64,000 bases of DNA. Origin: Lentinus brumalis. Taxonomy: Eukaryota; Basidiomycota; Agaricomycetes; Polyporales; Polyporaceae. The stretch covers positions 2,666,001 to 2,730,000 of the forward strand of contig MARA01000002.1 in the NCBI GenBank assembly GCA_001792895.1. The letters run 5' to 3'. Each line of letters begins with the position of its first letter. Position 1 is the stretch's first letter. Shown in pieces: positions 1 through 11,700 of this stretch. The translations under genes and the position numbers were made by a program. Below the pieces are notes generated by a model. It saw only the letters and a program-made list of their open reading frames with translations. It was not told the DNA's origin and searched no databases.

Positions 1-189
1 GGTCTCGGATTCAAGGACAAGAGCCACCCCGGGCGAGTGGTCGAGCTGGCGCGGGAGCGAGGGGTGCTGCTCCTGACTGCCGGGTCGGACGCGGTGAGAC
101 TTGTGCCGAGTCTGAACATCGGTGCGGGAGAGGTTGGGCATGCGATGGACGTTGTAGAGAGCTGCCTGCATGTACTGAACAGTGCGTGA
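1..189 (+). CDS. Acetylornithine aminotransferase-like, C-terminal fragment (cut by window edge)
   Basis: The reading frame is open from base 1 to a TGA at 187-189, giving the last 62 residues of a protein. The segment has the pattern of the C-terminus of class III PLP-dependent aminotransferases of the acetylornithine/ornithine type: a pathway-type 'ARERGVLLLTAG' stretch followed by 'VRLVPSLNIG', the small-domain segment that closes over the active site. In fungi the best match by eye is Arg8, which transaminates N-acetylglutamate semialdehyde in mitochondrial arginine synthesis. The catalytic lysine lies upstream of the window, so the exact family member (acetylornithine versus 4-aminobutyrate or ornithine aminotransferase) is not proven. 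HEM1 follows about 200 bp downstream on the same strand. Confidence 0.7.
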   Translation, partial: GLGFKDKSHPGRVVELARERGVLLLTAGSDAVRLVPSLNIGAGEVGHAMDVVESCLHVLNSA

Positions 190-386
190 GCGTGTAATGT
201 CATGGATGCGCATCTGGATCCCGAGGCCGGAAACCGGAGGCCGAGTACACCCGGGTGGGCTCGCGTGAGAGGGCGCGCGTGGGCCAATCGTGCGCTGGCA
301 ATTATTGGGCGTCTGGACCTCCCATAAGAGGCAGCGGTCTCCATCGCTGTTCTGACTTCACTCTCCTCCTCCGTCCAGTCCTCGCC

Positions 387-2562
387 ATGGACAAGCTCTC
401 CAACATCTCCAAGTTCAAGGCCGCGTGCCCGTACTTGGGCCGCACCAAGACCTCCACCATCCGCACGCTATGCACCTCCGTCTCCCCCGCTACCCGTCCC
501 TTTCTAAGCTCACCGAGAAGGCCGCCCAGTGCCCTGTCATGGGCCATGCCCTCACCGTCCGCTCCTCCCAGATGGTCGCCGGCTACGCCAGCCTCGCGGG
601 TGCCGCAGAGTTCAACAAGATCCCCGAGCACCAGGGCATCAAGCCCTCCGCTGCGGACGCCTCCAAGTGCCCCCATGCTTCCAAGGCCATCGCTGCTGCT
701 CGCATGGCTGAGGAGCTCGCCTCCGCGAAGAAGGGCAAGGCCACCAAGACGTCCGTCGCCGCCGCCGCTGCTGCGAAGGCCGCTGCGTCTTCCGCCGGCT
801 GCCCCTTCCACGCCGACGCGAACGCCCCGTCCACTTCCGAGGCGAAGCCCAAGGCCCCGATCCCGGGCGGCTTCGACTACGAGAAGTTCTACGCCGACGA
901 GCTCGAGAAGAAGCACAAGGACGCCTCGTACCGCTACTTCAACAACATCAACCGCATGGCCAGCAAGTTCCCCATCGCTCACACAGGGGACCCGAAGGAC
1001 GAGGTTGAAGTCTGGTGCGCGAACGACTATCTCGGTATGGGTAACAACCCTGTCGTTTTGGAGACTATGCAGTGCGTACCTCCTCTAAACTTGGCTTCTC
1101 GCACGTCTATTTTGATTGAATGCTAACGACTTCTGCCGATCCGCAGTCGCACCCTGAACACCTATGGTCACGGTGCGGGTGGTACCCGGAACATCGCCGG
1201 GAACACCGGCATGCATCTCGCCCTGGAGGCTGAGGTCGCGGCGCTCCACCGCAAGCCTGCCGCACTCGTCTTTTCGTCGTGCTACGTCGCCAACGACGCG
1301 ACGCTCGCGACGTTAGGCCAGAAGCTCCCCGGGTGCATCTACTTCTCCGACTCCATGAACCATGCATCCATGATTCAGGGTATGCGTCACTCCGGTGCCA
1401 AGCGAGTCATCTTCAAGCATAACGACTTGGAGGACCTCGAGATGAAGCTTGCGCAGTACCCGAAGGAGACGCCGAAGATCATTGCATTCGAGAGTGTCTA
1501 TTCGATGTGCGGTAGCGTTGGGCCCATTGCGGAGATATGCGACCTTGCGGAGCGCTACGGCGCGTTGACCTTCCTCGACGAGGTCCACGCCGTTGGTCTC
1601 TATGGACCCCGTGGCGCGGGTGTCGCCGAGCATCTCGATTACGAGCTGCACCAGCGTGCGGGTCAGAGTCCCGACCCCATCAAGGGAACGGTTATGGACC
1701 GCGTTGATATCATCACTGGTGAGTATTCTAGACCGCTCTAGCTCGCGAGACGTGGCTCACATTCGCCCTTCCAGGCACTCTTGGCAAGGCCTACGGCGCT
1801 GTCGGCGGTTACATCGCAGGCTCTCCCGACTTCGTTGACATGATTCGGTCGTACGCATCCGGTTTCATCTTCACGACGTCCCTCCCTCCGGTCAACATGG
1901 CTGGCGCTCGTGCCTCCATCTCGTACCAGAAGGAGTACAACGGTGACCGCCAGCTCAAGCAGCTCAACGTGCGCAACCTGAAGTCGCAGTTCGAGTCTCT
2001 TGACATCCCCGTCATCCCCGGCCCGTCCCACATCTGCCCCGTGCTCATCGGCGACGCTGCGCTCGCGAGGCTTGCGTCGGATACGCTGCTCGAGAAGCAC
2101 AACGTCTACGTCCAGGCCATCAACTACCCGACCGTCGCTCGCGGCGAGGAGCGTCTCCGGTTCACCGTCACCCCCGGCCACAACGTCGAGCAGATCGCGC
2201 GCCTCGCGAAGGCTGTCGACGGTGTCTTCACGGAGCTCGGTATCAAGCGCACCTCGGACTGGGCGAAGCTCGGCGGCCACGCTGGCGTCGGCGTCGCTGA
2301 CGCTAAGCCGGTCGAGCCCATCTGGTCGGACAAGCAGCTCGGTCTCCTGGACGGCACCGCTCCTCCCGTGCTGCACACTGGTCAGAAGGGCGTCGTCGAC
2401 GCGCGTGCGGTTCGTATCACGCGCGAGAAGTTCGAGGACCTCCTCGGCCCGTATGTTGAGCCGGTCGCTGCGGTCGATGCCTTGAAAACGGACCTCTCGC
2501 TCGCAGCTGCGCCGTTGACGGCGTCGATTCCCGCGGCTGTCGCTGCTGCGTCTGCTGCTTGA
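387..2562 (+). CDS. HEM1: 5-aminolevulinate synthase, mitochondrial (apparent frameshift near the N-terminus)
   Basis: This enzyme condenses glycine and succinyl-CoA to 5-aminolevulinate, the first step of haem synthesis, in the mitochondrial matrix with PLP. Exons are 387-1071, 1147-1718 and 1775-2562. The core shows 'CANDYLGMG', '[14 protein letters not shown]', '[10 protein letters not shown]' and the PLP-lysine segment 'TGTLGKAYG' across the second intron. The presequence, started at ATG 387, carries four Cys-Pro haem-regulatory motifs (CPYL, CPVM, CPHA, CPFH), as known for ALAS precursors whose import is haem-repressed. The frame opened at 387 changes by -1 at the C-run 484-488; one more C would join 'TSVSP' to '[12 protein letters not shown]'. 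A start at ATG 470 avoids the break but loses the first CP motif and most of the targeting peptide. HEM1 is essential in respiring fungi, so I read the break as a consensus error, not decay. Confidence 0.95.
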
Positions 2563-2886
2563 GCGGAGTGTGTAACCCCCCTGCCCCTTCCCGTGCTTTC
2601 GGTCATCACTGTTTATGGCATACTAGTTCAGTTCGTTGTCGTTCCTTTGCTGTTCACGAACGTTGTTGGTAGCTGTCGCATGTCGCATGTATTGTTGGAT
2701 CGTGCAGAGAGAATGCAGTCGATGAGAAGATGGTGTATAACCTTGGCGTGACTTTGCGAGATGCATAAATTCGGTACCGACAAGCAGTATCGCACAGAGG
2801 AGTGGTACACATGCCTGAAAGTAAGGCACATGTCGGAAGGCGAGATCTGACGGGAGGCCCGGAACCTATGTAAAGGCAGAACAATC
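2563..2886. other. Shared 3' region between convergent genes
   Basis: These 324 bp lie between the stop codons of HEM1 (+) and the WKF gene (-). They should hold both 3' UTRs and polyadenylation sites. I see no gene, repeat or strong hairpin. Confidence 0.5.
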
Positions 2887-4127
2887 TCAAGTACTGGTTG
2901 TCAATACGGCGAGTAGTGCCACGGCTCTTTGTCTCTTCGTCTCGTTCGTTGGCTCCGTCTTGCTGCCTTCCTCCGGCTCGTCAGCAAACTTGACGGTTCG
3001 CTTGGCCGGAGTATCAGTCTGATCATCTGGGGTTGCTTCTGCTTGTGTGTCGGGGACCGCGATCGCTGGCTCAGCAGGAGGTTTGGGAGGCTCCATGGCC
3101 TCTCGACACGACTTGATGAGAGACTGTAGGAAATTCGGTCATGCTCCAATCCTCGAGACCACGGCCGCTGAGAGAACATAGCTCACCTCCCGGCCCCCTC
3201 CTTGCACGCCTTGGAGATACTTCGTGACGAGCGGCACGTATATCTCCGGTATCTGCGACCGAATGTGAGCCACACTAGTATCGGCGGGGGTAGGGATGGT
3301 GATGTGCGCACCGCTTCCTCTGACCAGACCTTCCGGATGAGCCAATTTTGCCGCGCCTTGTTGAACTTCCAGCTGCTGGGGTCTTCAAACTGCGTGAATG
3401 CGTAGTGCAAGGCTGAAGGAGGGAGATCAGCACCAGGCCGTGGTCAAGGACAGGTCGAATACGTACCTTTCTGCGCCTGCTCGCTCAACGACTCGTCCTC
3501 GCTAGGATCGGGGAACCCGGAGGTAGAGTGCCTCTTGCGTTTCTTCTTGGACTTTTTATCGGAGTCTGCGTTGTCAGGTTTCGCTGCATGTTCATCATCT
3601 GCGTCGTTAGTCTTCCGCTTCTTCTTCTTCTCTTTCTTCGCTTTCAACGGCGACACCTCAGACGATGCGGGCTCTTCTGTTTGACTCTTCTTGCGACGTG
3701 ACTTCTTCCCCTCTACCACTGCATCTTCTTCCTCTCCCTCGACGTCTGTAGTTCTCGCCTTCTTATTACTCTTCTTCTCCTCCTCCTCCATACCATCTGC
3801 AACCATCTCCTCCTGTTCTCCTCCTTCGTCCACTGCCTTGCCCTTATCCCTCCGCTTCTTCTTCTTGGGCTCCTCCACCGTACCCTCCTCCGAGGTCTCT
3901 ATTACATCCTCCGCGCCCTCCGCATGCTTGCGCTTCTTATGCTTCTTCTCCTTCGACAGAGATACATCCTGTTCAGTCTCGTGCGTCGCGTCGACCGGTG
4001 CGGGTGCTTCGCCAGCCGCCTTCGCCTTCTTGGACTTCCGTGGCTTATCGGCATCGCGCTCCGGCGAGGCTACATCCTTGGCCTTCTTGTGCTTGCGCGA
4101 GGTCTTTTCAGCGGAATCGGCAGACAT
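2887..4127 (-). CDS. WKF-domain protein (C7orf50-like), Lys/Glu-rich nucleolar-type
   Basis: Four exons join cleanly: 4127-3467, 3412-3312, 3252-3187 and 3123-2887. The first 215 residues are low-complexity, built of KKKK and acidic blocks (for example 'SRKHKKAK', 'KKKKRRDKGK'), as in nucleolar proteins and carrying several nuclear-localisation-like clusters. They are followed by the WKF domain (formerly DUF2373): 'FEDPSSWKFNKARQNWLIRK', then 'YVPLVTKYLQGVQGG' and 'SLIKSCREAME'. The family includes human C7orf50, found in nucleoli and linked to pre-rRNA processing, but the biochemical role is not established. The divergent neighbour ARL1 starts 207 bp away, so the two probably share a promoter region. 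The C-terminal 70 residues are Pro/Thr/Glu-rich and probably disordered. Confidence 0.88.
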
Positions 4128-4334
4128 AGCAGCGGGCAGGGCGGAGCGAGGTACGCGCGAGGATGACAGCCACCGACGCGATGGACGCGAAAAAGCCTAC
4201 ATACAGAGCTGCCACGTGCGCGAGCCAGGAACGTGAATCTCACACTTTCGGATCTGGTCACAGGCTGAGGCTGACGGGGCTCGCGTTGGTCTCTCCCTGT
4301 CTCTTTCTCCCGCTCGTCTCGGTCCCCGCACGCC

Positions 4335-5252
4335 ATGGGTCTCTCTTTCTCGTCTCTCTTCACCTCTCTCTCGTCGCTGGTGCGCTGGAGCAAGGACCAG
4401 GATGTCCGGATACTCATGCTTGGGCTCGATGCGGCCGGCAAGGTACGTGGTTGCATGTCATTGACGCATTGCGCTTGTTTCCCTGACTCCTTCATATCCG
4501 GTAGACCACTATTCTGTACCGTCTACAGGTATGCTGCACATTGCGCATCATGGTGTCCGTGTGCTGAAGCGTTGTGTGCGCGGTGAGATTGGTGAAGTCG
4601 TGCCAACAATCCCGAGTAAGCATCGTGTGCTCATCCCTCCGAGCGAAGTGCGCTGACAAAGCGTGTCCGCTAGCAATCGGCTTCAATGTAGAAACTGTGC
4701 AGGTCGGTCGCAAGCGTTAGCTGCACGGTTTGCGCAGAGCTGACTGTGCCATACAGTACAAGAATATCAAGTTCCAAGTATGGGATCTTGGCGGCCAATC
4801 AAGTATCCGGTGCGTGAACCTCGAACCATCCGCTGCTTTGTCTGCTCGTGCTAACGCCGTCCTGAATCTTACTAGGCCGTACTGGCGTTGTTACTTCCCC
4901 AATACCTCCGCCATTATCTACGTCATCGACGCCTCCGACACCGACCGGCTAGACACGTCGCGTTCTGAGCTCCTGACCATGCTGTCTGAAGACGAGCTTG
5001 CCGGGGTCCCCCTTCTTGTCTTCTGCAACAAGCAAGACGTAGAAGGTGCGCTGCCCCCAGAAGCAATCAGCGAGAAGCTCGGGCTTGCTGGAGGAGAGAA
5101 GGAGAGGCAGTGGAGCGTCCGTGGCAGTTGCGCGACCAAGGGCGAGGGACTCGAGGAAGGGCTAGACTGGTACGTTCCTCCCTTACCTCACGAGACTGCT
5201 GCTTGAACGTCCTCAACTTCTCAGGCTCGTGAACGCAATACAGAAGAAGTAA
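4335..5252 (+). CDS. ARL1: ADP-ribosylation-factor-like GTPase Arl1
   Basis: Arl1 is a small GTPase of the trans-Golgi that recruits GRIP-domain golgins. Seven short exons give about 187 residues: 4335-4442, 4505-4528, 4588-4615, 4674-4702, 4757-4809, 4876-5169 and 5225-5252; every junction keeps phase. The protein starts MGLSFSSLF, with Gly2 available for N-myristoylation. It shows the P-loop 'GLDAAGKTTILY' (across intron 1), switch I 'PTIGFNVE', switch II 'WDLGGQ', the NKxD motif 'CNKQD', and the G5-like 'SCATKGEGLEEGLDW'. The Arl1-type 'RPYWRCYFPNT' separates it from Arf1 and Arl3. The tail is 'NAIQKK'. Nothing is missing, and this is one of the most secure calls here. Confidence 0.95.
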
Positions 5253-5504
5253 ACCTCGGGCTATCACCTCGACTAGGTCACTTCCGCTTGCTCTTCACCT
5301 TGGCTTTGCCTGACTGTGCTTGGACACGACACTTTAGTACTCACATACCCGCTGTACACCATAATTATTGCTCGCATTCACACATTTCTGGTCATGGAAC
5401 ATTCAGACATACCGTCCCAAGTCAATTCTTCCAATGCGTCCAATGCAATGCACAACTATACTATACACATGTTCAAACCACAGGCCTAGAAATCCTCCAG
5501 TCCA

Positions 5505-7421
5505 TCAAGCGTTCGACGCCCAAGACCATCCCCACTTCATCTCCTCGGGGTCGTCCACACAAAGTCGTGCCACCTCCACGTCTGGCCTCCACACTCGTAC
5601 CGTCCCGTCATCCGCGCAAGTAGCCAGCATCCCCTCGGCCCAATCCATTGCGCCCACCTCGCCCGTCTGCCCTCTCAACTCCACCGCGCTCTCCCATCCG
5701 AATATGCCTACATCCTTTGCGCGCGCTGCGGAGGCTGCATTCGCGACGTCGAACAGGTACGCGCGGCCGTCGACCGCGTTCCCCGCAGCGAGCCAGCGTC
5801 CACATGGCGAGCCAGCGAGTCGCACATAGAACGAGTTTGATTGCATGCTGGGGTGCGTGTGCGCGTGCGGATCGTGCATGCCGAGCTCTGTTGGGAGTAT
5901 GCCGGACAGGGGGTCCAACGACGGGGTGGTGTAGGTGTGGACGCGCGAGTCCTGGCCGAGCGCGTAGAGAAGGCCTGCGGTTGGCCCACTGCCTGCCGCA
6001 AGGGTTGTGATGCCACGAGCCCGCCGTGTGCCGCCGTATGTTGTGGGGTCGCATGAGGACGTGGAGAGCGCGGTAGGGCGTGACGCCTTCGTGGCCTTTG
6101 CGGACTTCTCCGGAGTACCATTAGACGGAAGGCGTACGTCCCATAGGTTGAGGATACTGTAGCTACATCAGCGAGCATAACAGCCTCCGAGGAACATCAT
6201 CGACGTACCCGTCCGATGAGCAGCTGCTGACCACACCATATGGATGGCTTTCAGCGTAGAGTACATGGGTGATGCTCTTGAGCGGTGCGGCGGTCGTGAG
6301 CTTCTTCCCTCTTCCCTTCGGTCTCAGGCTCTTCAGGTCACTTTCATGGGCTTTTACAATGCTAAGAACAGGCGCAAGTTCGCCTGTTTCCCCACCATCG
6401 CCCCGACGCTCCCCGACGCGCAAGTCCCAGAGGCAGATGCTCCCGTCTCTGCCACCGCTGCACAGAATCACTCCGTCGTGGTTTGGGTCCCAAGCGATGG
6501 ATTTCACGGTACCCTCGTGACCGCGCAAGACGTGGAAAGTCTGTGCTGCAGAGCGGACTGAGGAGGCAATGGAAGTAATCCGAATGCTTTGGTCACCGGA
6601 CGCAGTTGCGAGGAGCTCGTCGGAAGAGGACCATTTGACGTCGAAGACGCCATTCTGGTGGGGTTGTATGGTCACCCTCTGCGGTTCTGACCAGCCAGAT
6701 GAGTAATACTAGAGGTAGTGCCTGTTTCCGAAGGCGACTTACCGACATCCCAGTCTCTCCGTTTCGACGTGTCGAGGATGTGCACAGTCCCTTGTTCGGT
6801 AGCCACCGCGAGGTGAGAAGCGCCGCCACGTTTAGCAGCTGCATGGCGAAGTCGGCCGCGTCGCTCAGCGACCATCATCAATATAGTAGACGGTCGTCGA
6901 CGCACCATTGGAGTATGAGCATGCATATGGTATGGTGATGAACGTCCGCTCGTCGATTGACTGACACCTGAAGACGTCGGCTTTGTGTGACGAGACGAAG
7001 CTTTGCAAGGTAGGTCTTGTTGACGCTACGTAGGTTGTTCGTCCGTGAGCTTTCCTATCGCACAGGATATATGGGACTCACGATCAGGTTGCCGTGACAC
7101 GCTCGATGGACCTGCCAGCATCCCCCGATTTCTCAGGCTGTACACAGAGTACAGGTGATCTCTCCTGGGCGCACGCGACGCGTCCCACTCTTCATCCTCG
7201 CTGTCACTGTCTGGGTCGTCATCTGTTCCACTATTCTCCTTCCCCGTGAGGTCGAACTTTAGCCTCTTCTTCTCGCGATCGTCGAGGTCGACTCGGAGGT
7301 GGCGAGCGCGTTTGCGTTCCGAAGGAGGAGTTGGCAGGCCAGTCGGTACGCCTTCTCGGCGAAAGAAGTTCGTGCGGTCGATGAGGTTAAGGTCGTTTGC
7401 TTGGCGATGATCGTCTGCCAT
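5505..7421 (-). CDS. CDT2: Cdt2-like WD40 substrate receptor of CRL4 ubiquitin ligase
   Basis: Cdt2 (DTL) is the WD40 adaptor that brings PCNA-bound substrates such as Cdt1 to Cul4-Ddb1 for ubiquitination in S phase and after DNA damage. Exons: 7421-7082, 7025-6906, 6838-6743, 6686-6209 and 6156-5505, all in phase. The N-terminal 110 residues are acidic and polar. WD repeats follow: 'HLAVATEQGTVHILD', 'NGVFDVKWSSSDELLATASG', 'GHEGTVKSIAWDPNHDGVIL', 'GGRDGSICLWDLR', 'SSCSSDGILNLWDVRLP' and finally 'MLATCADDGTVRVW'. The order and spacing of the 'LRGHEGTVKSIAWDP' and 'GRDGSICLWDLR' repeats fit Cdt2 better than Pex7 or Cdc20. It is divergent from the phosphotransferase gene (158 bp apart). The gene name rests on the pattern of the repeats, not on an alignment. 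Confidence 0.8.
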
Positions 7422-8167
7422 GGCGAACGGTAGTGCGAGAGGGCGACAGAGGGTGGTGGCGCTGGCGGCGAGCGCGATCAACAAAATGAAACGCGTCGCA
7501 GTCACGTGATCGCTCCTCTGGACCCCTCTCCTGAGTACAGTCCTCACGTACTTACTCTTCTCCACACCGTCGACTTGCCATGGCCTCTATCACACCTAGT
7601 GATGACGGATTCGAGTTTTCCCAAGAGACTTGGGCCGCTCTTCCCAAACTACCCCTTATGACAGGCTCGACCATCCTAAACATAGGTTGCCGCCGGCTCT
7701 TCGCGCACTCCCCCACCACTGTACTGAAGATCGGCGTCGAGGACGGAGAGGACATCATGACTGCTGTGGCCCACTCCATCCTAGGAGCATGTGTCCCGCG
7801 CGTCATCCGCGTCGTTACTGTCCTAACGTCTCCTGTCCTGAAGGGTATCATCTCCACCCGCCAGCCAGGCATCCCCCTCGTCGAGATTTGGCAGTTGCTG
7901 TCGGAACTGTAGCGCGAGGCAGTCAAGTCAGAGCTGTGCGGCCTACTCCTACGCATGCGCGCACGCCGCTTCGACTACTACGGTCGCCCCTGCCGCCAAC
8001 CATATATCATTGACTCGGCGGAAGAAGGGCCAGCGACACACGCGTGTTGTATGTCCCGCTCCGAGTGGGACGAATCGCGCATCCGCGCCCTGCAACTTTC
8101 CCGGTGTGCCCCACCCACGGACAGGGTGCTCGCACTGCAGCGACTGCAGCGCGAGACCAATGGCGCC

Positions 8168-8172
8168 AACGG
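8168..8172. repeat. Target-site duplication, left copy
   Basis: AACGG directly before the left LTR, repeated at 14070-14074 directly after the right LTR. Five bases is the usual length for copia-type integrases. Confidence 0.9.
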
Positions 8173-8449
8173 TGTTGAACTCGGATGAGTTCCGGGCCGA
8201 CCGGTTCACGGATGACCGGTGGAGCCGTATTGATGCATGTGAATAAGTTATCACTTATCACTGATTGATATCAGTTACTTTCTTTAGTATTTGCTGGTAT
8301 TACATAATCCGCCCTGTAAGTAGTATTTAAGGACAGCCCCTGCAGGGCCAATACACAAGTCGCATTCTGCCTCCTCTCGTGCCACTGCACTAGCGTTCAC
8401 ACAGGTGAGTTGCCGGGTGCGTACACTGCGTTAGGTGCCCCCTTCAACA
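8173..8449 (+). repeat. 5' long terminal repeat
   Basis: 277 bp, matching 13793-14069 throughout by eye. It holds a TATTTAA promoter-like box at 8324-8330 and an ACCGGT-based inverted repeat near its left end. Confidence 0.95.
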
Positions 8450-8463
8450 GGTTATGAGCCCTG
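8450..8463 (+). other. Primer-binding site matching the anticodon region of initiator tRNA-Met
   Basis: GGTTATGAGCCCTG begins at the first base after the LTR. It is complementary to the anticodon-arm sequence CAGGGCTCATAACC of eukaryotic initiator tRNA-Met, not to the tRNA 3' end. This is the arrangement known for Drosophila copia, where a 5' half-tRNA primes reverse transcription. The tRNA sequence is from general knowledge; no tRNA gene lies in this window. Confidence 0.75.
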
Positions 8464-8791
8464 GTGACGCCCAGGTTGAGCGCCCGTTGTGGCTGCACCC
8501 TGGTGCTCCCAGATAGCTGGACGCTGCGCCCTTTGTCGGCTGCACTCCAGTGTGAGCTTGGATGCTGCGCCCTTGCGGCTGCACTCCATTGCTCGCAGCT
8601 CACCTGTACGTCGCCCTCTAAGGGCTCGACGTCGTGGACGACGACGAAGCGCCCATTGTGGCTGCTGTCATCGCCACTGAAGAGAACCTTCAGCGTGCAG
8701 CTTCTAGCGCCGTTACGGCTGCTTAATGTTGCTTCTGGACAGACGCTGACTGTGTTTCACACAGATCTCTCTTCGCTCTCCCATCATCACC

Positions 8792-11700
8792 ATGTCCAGC
8801 GCCCTCACTCAGCTCGTTCCGATGCTGAACGGCACGAACTACACCGAGTGGTCTACGGCCCTCCAGTCCTACCTCATGTCCCAGGGCAGTGGTTCGTTAT
8901 CACGGACACTCGCCCTGCCGCTGTCGATGCTACCCCTACCGAAGCGGAGTTGGCTGCTCAGGCTGACTGGGACCAGGCGAACGTGCGTGCGCTCGGCAAC
9001 ATCCGCTTGCGGATTCCGTCGAACATCACCACGAAGGTGTCTACGATACCTACCGCCAAGGAGGTCTGGGACAAGCTCGCAGAGCTCTACGGAAAACCCG
9101 GCATCGCTGCGGTTTACTCCGTGTTCAAGTCGGCTCTCGACTTGAAGATCCCCGGGGACAAGCACCCTTCTCAGGCCTTGGACGACTTCCAGGCTGCCTT
9201 CGTGCGCCTTGCGTCCTTGGAAGTGAAGTTCCCCAGCTACGTCCAGGCGATGATCCTTCTCGCCAAGCTGCCTCCCGCGATGGACGTCATTGCCCAGACT
9301 TATAGTCAGGGTGATGACATCAAGAACCTCAAGCTCGACGGCATCGTTCGAGCTTGTATCCTGAACTGGGAACAGCGCAGCGGACGGAAGCAGGGATCGT
9401 CCAATGGTCATGGCTATGCCAACAAGCTCTCCGCTGTCAAGCGGAAGCAACCCGATCCTTCGTTCCGCCAGCAGCAGCAGCAGCCTAGCGGCAGCAGCGG
9501 TGGCTCGAAGAAGAAGAACAAGTTCCGTCGAGGGAACCGTTCGGGAATGATGTGAAGCAGAAGAACAACTCTTCTGGCCACATCCATCTCGCCTCTCAGG
9601 CGGATGTTGGCGAGCCTATCCTTGCGGACACTCCGAGCACCGAGGACCCTCGTGCCCTTCTGCATACACCCGCCGTAAAGGTGTATGGCGAGAACCAGTA
9701 CCCCACGTTCAAGCGTGCACTGGACCTCTCCCACGACCTTGGCATCCAGCCTTCCTTCGAGCGCATCCGTGCGCTTGAAGACGTCGTCAAGCAGAGCAGC
9801 CGCGTCCCTGTCGACACCGATGACACCGGGACTCGTGCCTCGAAGCGCTCTCGTCTATCTCTGATCGAGCGCATCGAGTGGTCGGACAAGGCCCCTGACT
9901 CTGATGACGACGATATGGTCTCCCTCGGCTACACGGACAACGAACTCGACCATGAGATTGCCGAAGCCGCTGGGATTGACGAGGCTGAGGAGATCTACGA
10001 TGCCTACAGGCAAGTCCCTTTTCCCTGTGACTACAACGACGTCACTAATGCGTTTTCTACAGCGCTGAGTGATCGTCATGGGTATAACGTTTATGTAGCC
10101 CGTTGTAGTATCACATATGTCCAATGTATGTCGTCATTTGCGTGACTATGCTGCGTGCAGTCAATGCAAAGGGAAAGGGAAAGCCGTTCGCGACGATGAG
10201 CTCGACTTAGCTCCCATGTGGCTTATTGACTCTGGAGCGTCGATGCACTTTACATATGACATGGACGACTTCGTCGAGTATACCCCGCTTGACAAAGGGT
10301 TTGATGTCTTGACAGCGAACGGCACTGCCAAAATTAAGGGCTTCGGCACGGTCATCCTCAATTGCCCAATCACGACGGGTGGTGCGCACACCACTGTGCG
10401 TGTATCGCCAGTATTCTTCATACCGGACTTAAACTCCCGGTTGCTCTCTATGGGGGAGTTCCTTCACGATGGCTTGGTTGTACATGGTACTTCTCGACGG
10501 ATAGTATTCCGTCAGCCATCTGGGGCGATATATCTCGCCTTTTACCCTCGAGGACCAGACGATACAATCTTCTGTGTCCGGTCGCTCCCAACTCGGGATG
10601 CAGCGGCCATATTCCCTACGGTCTACGAGATTGACTACGAGACCGTGCATCGCCGCCTCGCGCATCCTTCACGTGAAGTGCTCAGGCATGCTAGGGAACA
10701 TACCGAAGGTTTTCCTGCCATCGAGTTTCCCACCAAGGACTCAATCTGCCGCGGATGTGCTCAGGGAAAGATGCCTTTGCGTCCTTTTCCTCCATCCAAG
10801 CGACGTGCTACACGTCCCTTCCAGCTTATACACTCGGACGTTAAGTCCTTCCCTGTGGCGTCTTACCACAAGCATCGGTATGCGATCATCTACTTTGATG
10901 ACTATACATCGCATGCGTGGACCGTCAATTTGCGCGCCAAAAGCGCTGCACTTGCGGCTACCCGGCACTTCATTGCTTACGTCGAGACTCAGTTCAAGAC
11001 GAAGATACAACAATGGATGTCCGATGCAGGGGGGAATACAAGTCTGATGTGTTCGATAATATGCTGAAGGAAAAAGGCATTGAGATCCTTCAGAGCGTAC
11101 CGCATACTCCACAGCAGAACGGTCGCGCTGAGCGTTGCATTCGCACGCTATCAGAGAAGTCAGAGTCTCTACGCCACGACGCCTGTCTTCCTGAATCTTG
11201 GTGGGAATTCTCACTTGAACACGCCACACACGTATACAACAGAACTCCTATACGTCGCCTTAACTGGCGTACACCCTATGAAGTTCTGTATGGCGAAGTT
11301 CCACGCATAAGTCACCTTCGAGTGTTCGGGTGCGGTGCGTACGTCCATATACCCCAAGACGTTCGCAAGAACAAACTCTCGCCTAAGTCTGAACTCATGA
11401 CTTATCTTGGCGTCGCACCTGGAGGCCATGGAAATCGCTTCATGCGCTCCCCAAACAATGTCTTGTTCACCTCAGCTCATGCATTGTTTGACGAACACAT
11501 GTTTCCCAAATGCCCTGACCAGCGCAAGCGGCGAAACACTCGGTTGCTTGAACCAGCACCGAAACCTGACCATGCGGACCAGCATTCGCACATTCCTCCG
11601 GGATCCAATGACGACGATGAGTCACGTCGTCCTCCCAACAACCTTCCACCAAAGGGACAGGACACGGAGCGTGACGACGCTCCTACGCCACCTCGTGAGC

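Noticed and set aside
484..515. A mini-intron to explain the HEM1 break
   Set aside because: No GT-AG pair of workable length exists there; adding one C is simpler.
302..982. A 226-codon open frame antisense to HEM1
   Set aside because: It mirrors the GC-rich HEM1 presequence, is Arg/Gly/Leu-rich and has no family motif.
1107..1367. Minus-strand frames across HEM1 exon 2
   Set aside because: Shadow frames without start context or homology.
5505..7421. Peroxin 7 as identity for the WD40 gene
   Set aside because: Repeat order, the acidic N-terminal extension and the 'GRDGSICLWDLR' block fit Cdt2 better.
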